Positions 61,301 to 64,000 of a stretch of DNA of 64,000 nt are shown piece after piece. Each line of letters starts with the position of its first letter. Position 1 is the stretch's first letter. The notes below the pieces were generated by a model. It was not told the origin of the DNA. It made no database searches and saw nothing but the letters and a program-made list of their open reading frames with translations. Made by a program: the position numbers and the translations under genes. Origin of the DNA: Bdellovibrionales bacterium (GTDB lineage Bacteria; Bdellovibrionota; UBA1018; CAIMNF01); the NCBI GenBank assembly GCA_947372355.1, contig CANBTI010000006.1, positions 1-64,000 on the forward strand. The letters are read 5' to 3'.

Positions 61301-61532
61301 CTGGCAAACCATTGAGTACGGTTTCAAGTGGCAAGGTCACTAATGTTTCCACTTCTTCAGGAGCCATGCCTGAAGCTTCGGTCATAATATTCACAGTGGG
61401 GCGATTGAGATCCGGGAAAACATCAACAGGAAGATTCACGATCACGTAACCACCATAAGCAGTTAAAAAAGCCGTCATCACAACGACTAAGAGCCTATGA
61501 GTTAATGAAAATCGAATCACTCGATCAAGCAT
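58392..61532 (-). CDS. CzcA/CusA-family heavy-metal RND efflux pump
   Basis: The 1046-residue protein has the RND transporter layout: RFSLTHRLLVVVMTAFLTAY as the first membrane helix, the HME-type ...GELVDDAVVDVENIYRRLR with the acidic residues of membrane helix 4, and two periplasmic halves containing the RTGRAELDEHAEGVHSSEID loop. It exports divalent or monovalent metal ions from cytoplasm or periplasm by proton-motive force. It needs an outer-membrane duct (encoded downstream) and normally an adaptor, which is absent here. Confidence 0.93.
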   Translation of the reverse strand: MLDRVIRFSLTHRLLVVVMTAFLTAYGGYVIVNLPVDVFPDLNRPTVNIMTEASGMAPEEVETLVTLPLETVLNGLPGVERVRSSSGIGLSVIYLEFAWGTDIYRNRQLVAEKLSIAKEKLPKEITPVMGPIASIMGEIQLLGLSSTDKNIDPIQLRTIADWVIRPRLLSVPGVAQVISIGGGVKQFQLLLSAEKLQQFRLSLEDVQHSLTHLSQNTTGGFIDVDQKEFLIRNIGTVRSEEDIRNSVVGYHLGRPVLVKEVAEVKIGAQIKRGDASVNGAPAVIVSIQKQPGANTVELTKEIDRVLNDISKSFTKGVVLERELFKQANFIESAIANVKEALRDGAVLVMIVLFIFLLNFRTTAVTLTAIPLSFVLTAIVMKYFGISVNTMTLGGLAVAIGELVDDAVVDVENIYRRLRENQKKEKPQSTLQVIYNASSEVRNSIVFATIIVVLVFIPLFYLSGIEGRLFIPLGIAYIISLLASLLVSLTVTPVLCSYLFSKQKIFQHEDSRLVKWLKHWDRKVLMRALDHPKMIMVIATVIFFCSLALIPFIGKDFLPKFNEGTATVSLLAAPGISLEASNELGTKAEQLMLSVPEVKSVARRTGRAELDEHAEGVHSSEIDVDFKTSQRTRDVVLDEMRKKLESIPGVFVNIGQPISHRLDHLLSGVRAQIAIKLFGPDLAVLRLKAAEIQHAIQGTKGLVDLQSEQQVLVPQIKIQLLREEAAKYGIVLGDLASTLEMALKGEVVAQVLENQRIFNVFMRFDDQSRSNIELMKKTTMKIMPDGSKISLEKIADVYESTGQNIINHENVQRRIVVQANASGRDLNSLVEEIKANLSANVRLPNGYFIEIGGQFESQQKASRLILLLGMFSLLGIFLVLYAHFKSNFIAFQIMLNIPMALIGSLIAIFLSDRIFSVATLVAFITLCGISSRNGIMMISHYLHLMKNEGEKFSKEMVIRGSLERLVPVLMTALTASLALIPLVLSKGQPGKEILHPMAVVIVGGLFSSTLLDMVVTPSLFFYFGKNSAEKAIQSTKVILKQSHDGGH

Positions 61533-61542
61533 GTTAGATATC

Positions 61543-61941
61543 CTATTTTTTAAGCATCAAAGGCAATTCATACACAGCGTCTTCACCTTTATTTTTTAAT
61601 CGGTGAGCAGTAATTTTAATGGTTCCACTTTCGCCAAAAACAGTATTGGGTGCACTACACTCAAAGTGTCCTTGTATGGGTTTACAATTTAGATCAATCG
61701 TTTTGCCTTGATTGATAAATTTAACTTTTACGCCTGAATTTTTAACCATTGGATTTTTCCAATTGATATCGAGCAAATAAATACTCAAGGTAGTTGGGGT
61801 TTTTAATACTAATTCTGTATGAAAGGCGCCCGGCATTCTAATAAATCCACCATGAGGCCCCGCGATATCCTCGCCATGAGCGAAGGCATTGGAAGAAAAT
61901 GTGGTTAAAACCATAAATAAAAAAAGAATTATTTTATCCAT
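61543..61941 (-). CDS. First small PHGG periplasmic protein of the efflux operon
   Basis: The 132-residue protein has a signal peptide (MDKIILFLFMVLTTFSSNAFA), followed by HGEDIAGPHGGFIRMPGAF with the PHGG motif, and a beta-domain (LVLKTPTTLSIYLLDINWK, GTIKITAHRLKNKG). It opens the operon, 10 nt before the RND gene, after the palindrome region. Together with the 57988 product it may deliver metal to the pump or replace parts of the adaptor. Confidence 0.75.
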   Translation of the reverse strand: MDKIILFLFMVLTTFSSNAFAHGEDIAGPHGGFIRMPGAFHTELVLKTPTTLSIYLLDINWKNPMVKNSGVKVKFINQGKTIDLNCKPIQGHFECSAPNTVFGESGTIKITAHRLKNKGEDAVYELPLMLKK

Positions 61942-61950
61942 TTATTAAGT

Positions 61951-61972
61951 TTAGCACCTAATTCTGTGCTAA
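61951..61972. promoter_or_regulatory. 7-bp inverted repeat in the leader of the efflux operon
   Basis: TTAGCAC and GTGCTAA flank 8 nt, directly upstream of the 61941 start codon on the minus strand. It may be a hairpin near the ribosome-binding region, or a second operator. Confidence 0.45.
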
Positions 61973-61999
61973 CAAAAAATAATTAAGCTGCACAATCTC

Positions 62000-62023
62000 T
62001 ATCTATGATCTAGATCATAGATA
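62000..62023. promoter_or_regulatory. 24-bp perfect palindrome between efflux operon and regulator (FNR-like operator)
   Basis: All 12 base pairs match around the centre between 62011 and 62012. The inner part ATGAT-CTAG-ATCAT resembles the FNR/CRP box TTGAT-N4-ATCAA. It lies 59 bp from the RND operon start and 30 bp before ATG 62053 of the regulator. This is the strongest regulatory site candidate in the window. The regulator at 62053 is the likely ligand. Confidence 0.85.
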
Positions 62024-62052
62024 TGTTATAAATATTGGAATATATTAATAAA

Positions 62053-62778
62053 ATGACTCTAGCCGTTCCTGCCGAAATACTCGCAATTCTAAAAGAAGAT
62101 CAATCTTTTTCACAAATGAATGAAAAAACAATTCGGGCATTAGCTTCATGTGCGGTGATTGGGAAATACAAGCATAATCAATATTTATGGAAGTATGGCG
62201 ATCAAGGAGATCACTGCACTTTGGTTACTTCAGGCTTAATTGAAGTGACCAGACCCACTGGTGATGAAGAAGATACCTGCATGGGTATTTTTGGAAAAGG
62301 CGATGTGATTGGATTATCTGCATTTTTGCATAAAATAAATTTTCCAGGCAGCGCTAAAGCTTTAGATGATTCAAAAACCATAAAATTTTATCTCAGCGCA
62401 CTCAACGATATACCAGACAATAAAATCATTCTTCAAGATCTCTCTTCCTGGATGAGAGAAAGAATCCTTGCTCATGAACATATACTTCGTGAAAAAATCG
62501 ATATCATCACAGCTGGTACAATTGAAAATCGTTTACGCGAATTATTCAAACACCTGCTCAGACGTTTTGGAAATATTAAAAGTGGATTCAAGTACGAAAT
62601 AAAAATTAAACTGACAAAAAGCAAAGCAGCAAAAATAATGGGAATTCGGAACGAAACTGCTATTCGATTAATCAATGATTGGCAAAAACGAAATCTGATC
62701 AAGTGGGAAGAGGATAAAATCATCATTCATAATTTAGAAATGATTGATCGGCTCATTATGCAAAAACGCTCTAAATAA
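62053..62778 (+). CDS. Crp/Fnr-family transcription regulator
   Basis: From ATG 62053 the 241-residue protein has an N-terminal cNMP-type sensor domain (YKHNQYLWKYGDQGDHCTLV, GIFGKGDVIGLSAFLHKI) and a C-terminal HTH (TKSKAAKIMGIRNETAIRLI). Three cysteines near the sensor (ASCAVIG, DHCTLV, DTCMGI) could bind a metal or iron-sulfur cluster, but that is inference. A TTG at 62035 is another possible start. It is divergent from the efflux operon across the 24-bp palindrome and probably regulates it and itself. Confidence 0.88.
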   Translation: MTLAVPAEILAILKEDQSFSQMNEKTIRALASCAVIGKYKHNQYLWKYGDQGDHCTLVTSGLIEVTRPTGDEEDTCMGIFGKGDVIGLSAFLHKINFPGSAKALDDSKTIKFYLSALNDIPDNKIILQDLSSWMRERILAHEHILREKIDIITAGTIENRLRELFKHLLRRFGNIKSGFKYEIKIKLTKSKAAKIMGIRNETAIRLINDWQKRNLIKWEEDKIIIHNLEMIDRLIMQKRSK

Positions 62779-62811
62779 AAAAAGGGCTCTAGGCTTTCGC
62801 CAAGAACCCTT
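62776..62811 (-). terminator. Terminator between the regulator and the porin gene
   Basis: On the minus strand AAGGGTTCTTGGC and GCCTAGAGCCCTT form a stem with two mismatches, followed by a run of T. It ends the porin transcript and begins inside the last bases of the regulator gene. On the plus strand the A-run precedes the stem and no T-run follows. Confidence 0.75.
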
Positions 62812-62831
62812 CCGTTACAACAACCACAATC

Positions 62832-64000
62832 TTACAAATTAACTTCCATTTGAGCATAATAAAATGTTGGATTTACGCTACCAAACTGATCTTTAAAGTA
62901 TGCACCAGAGTTAAACAAGGAAACTCCTCCAGTAAACTTAAGTTCTTTTGATGCTTGATAAACCATCGTTAAATCAAATTCTGAGCCCACTTCGCTGGAA
63001 GCAGAAGAAGATGTCCATGCACTACCGCCCGCTTTAATCAAATTAGCTCCGGTATCAACACGAGTGAAACTATGAAAATCAAGTTTAGCCTTAAGACGAT
63101 CAGAAACTTGTGCTTCAGTGTGAATGACAAAACCAGAAATATTTTTTCTGCCTAAAAGATCAGCATAACCCAACCATTTATGAACAGTTGGATAAAGTTG
63201 ATTATATGTTTTTCCAGCAGTAAAATACTCGAAGGCTAAACGTGGTTTAATCGAATGTTCGAAAGTATAACCAGCTTCAGCATCAACTTGATAATTCGTT
63301 GTTTCAGTGAATGCGTTACCAAATTCTTTAGTGTATTCCCCGCGATAATCAAAACCACTGAATTTAGATGCTGCTCTGATACCGGCTGCACCTAATTGAG
63401 TTGGCAATGCACCAGTTGCATCACTTTGATAAAGAACATAAAGATCTAAATTATTTAAATAATTACCAAAATTCAAGTTATTATATAAGCCGTAAAAATT
63501 TACATCACCTGCAACAGGAGCTGTCGCTGTAGATGAATTATTTTCTGTTATTTTACTTGCAAATATATCTGTCCAGCCAATACCGGTTATAAAACGGGTA
63601 TAGAAAGCATCAAAACTTCTACCAGTATTATTCCAATCTAGAGCACCCACTACCAATTCATCACCGTAAGAAACGATCATTCTTCCAGCTTTAAAACTAA
63701 ACCAATCATTTGGATGATAGTTTGCATAGGCTTCATGCACATTAAATGTAGGATCAGTAGTTGTTCCACTAGTTCCTGTTTTCGTATTCGCAGCAGCACC
63801 AGATGTTACAAAATTCGCCTCACCCAATACTTTAGAAAATTGTGGAGTGAAGATCACTTCTAACGAGGGATCACGTGTAAATTTAATCTGAGGTCTTACT
63901 CTCAAGCTGGTATAATCTCGATCGGTAAACATATCCGTTTTATTATCACCTTCTGCACGAACTCTAAAATTTCCGCTTACAGAAATACTCTGATCATCAG
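62832..64000 (-). CDS. Outer-membrane porin-like barrel, start outside the window
   Basis: The frame runs from the window's right edge to a stop at 62832-62834, at least 389 residues. Text such as SISVSGNFRVRAEGDNKTDM, SLRVRPQIKF, FTRDPSLEVIFTPQFSKV, and NYHPNDWFSFKAGRMIVSYG is typical of 16- to 18-strand porins with alternating charged and aromatic residues. The end is YYAQMEVNL. The 5' end and signal peptide lie outside. The substrate is unknown. A terminator follows the stop. Confidence 0.75.
   Translation of the reverse strand, partial: DDQSISVSGNFRVRAEGDNKTDMFTDRDYTSLRVRPQIKFTRDPSLEVIFTPQFSKVLGEANFVTSGAAANTKTGTSGTTTDPTFNVHEAYANYHPNDWFSFKAGRMIVSYGDELVVGALDWNNTGRSFDAFYTRFITGIGWTDIFASKITENNSSTATAPVAGDVNFYGLYNNLNFGNYLNNLDLYVLYQSDATGALPTQLGAAGIRAASKFSGFDYRGEYTKEFGNAFTETTNYQVDAEAGYTFEHSIKPRLAFEYFTAGKTYNQLYPTVHKWLGYADLLGRKNISGFVIHTEAQVSDRLKAKLDFHSFTRVDTGANLIKAGGSAWTSSSASSEVGSEFDLTMVYQASKELKFTGGVSLFNSGAYFKDQFGSVNPTFYYAQMEVNL

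Overview
The window is a compact, AT-rich bacterial chromosome segment. It has about 60 protein genes, many tiny inter-gene gaps, many ATGA or TAATG overlaps, and tRNA genes that encode CCA. Many genes encode signal-peptide proteins, lipoproteins and small outer-membrane barrels. Other features are a tandem CheX protein, a ribosome hibernation factor fused to a cold-shock-like domain, a protein-glutaminase-like secreted enzyme, HiPIP, DTW and ScpA/ScpB. This suggests a Gram-negative predatory-type lineage such as Bdellovibrionota. That is inference from gene content; there is no rRNA gene here to confirm it.

Layout. 1-1940: molybdopterin genes, a MoaC-MogA fusion overlapping moaA. 2021-5860: secreted proteins, a metzincin protease coupled to a barrel protein, and two ORF6N regulators, the first cut by an in-frame stop. 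5916-12610: tRNA-Arg(TCT), envelope proteins, a HAD-like protein, YceD, a HEAT-repeat protein and a Tat-exported HiPIP. 12697-25852: housekeeping genes (SNF2 helicase, Xer-type recombinase, glycosyltransferase, site-2 protease, trpS, scpA, scpB, pseudouridine synthase with a long RGG-like tail). 26035-46729: RRM protein, initiator tRNA, then mixed envelope, signalling and metabolic genes, including a leucine/isovalerate-type catabolic operon (enoyl-CoA hydratase, biotin carboxylase, biotin carrier, HMG-CoA lyase, PlsC).

46877-55888: a ~9.0 kb integrative element in the 3' end of tRNA-Arg(CCT), bounded by an 11-bp repeat. It carries a tyrosine integrase and an excisionase-like gene at the right end, a replication-relaxation-type protein, and a cargo of a type IIG restriction-methylation protein plus a convergent three-gene operon with a HEPN-like protein. 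A divergent promoter pair with repeated TTAACG operator half-sites lies beside a well-formed small RNA candidate. The right boundary touches the stop codon of a frameshifted phospholipase gene.

55887-64000: a heavy-metal RND efflux operon that has TolC and RND genes but no adaptor. Two small PHGG periplasmic proteins take the adaptor's place. A divergent Crp/Fnr-type regulator faces the operon across a perfect 24-bp palindrome. An incomplete porin gene ends the window.

The most unexpected signal is in the two ORF6N genes. Each has a 27-nt perfect palindrome at the homologous codon position. The sequences differ at three arm positions, and all three differences are compensated on the other arm.
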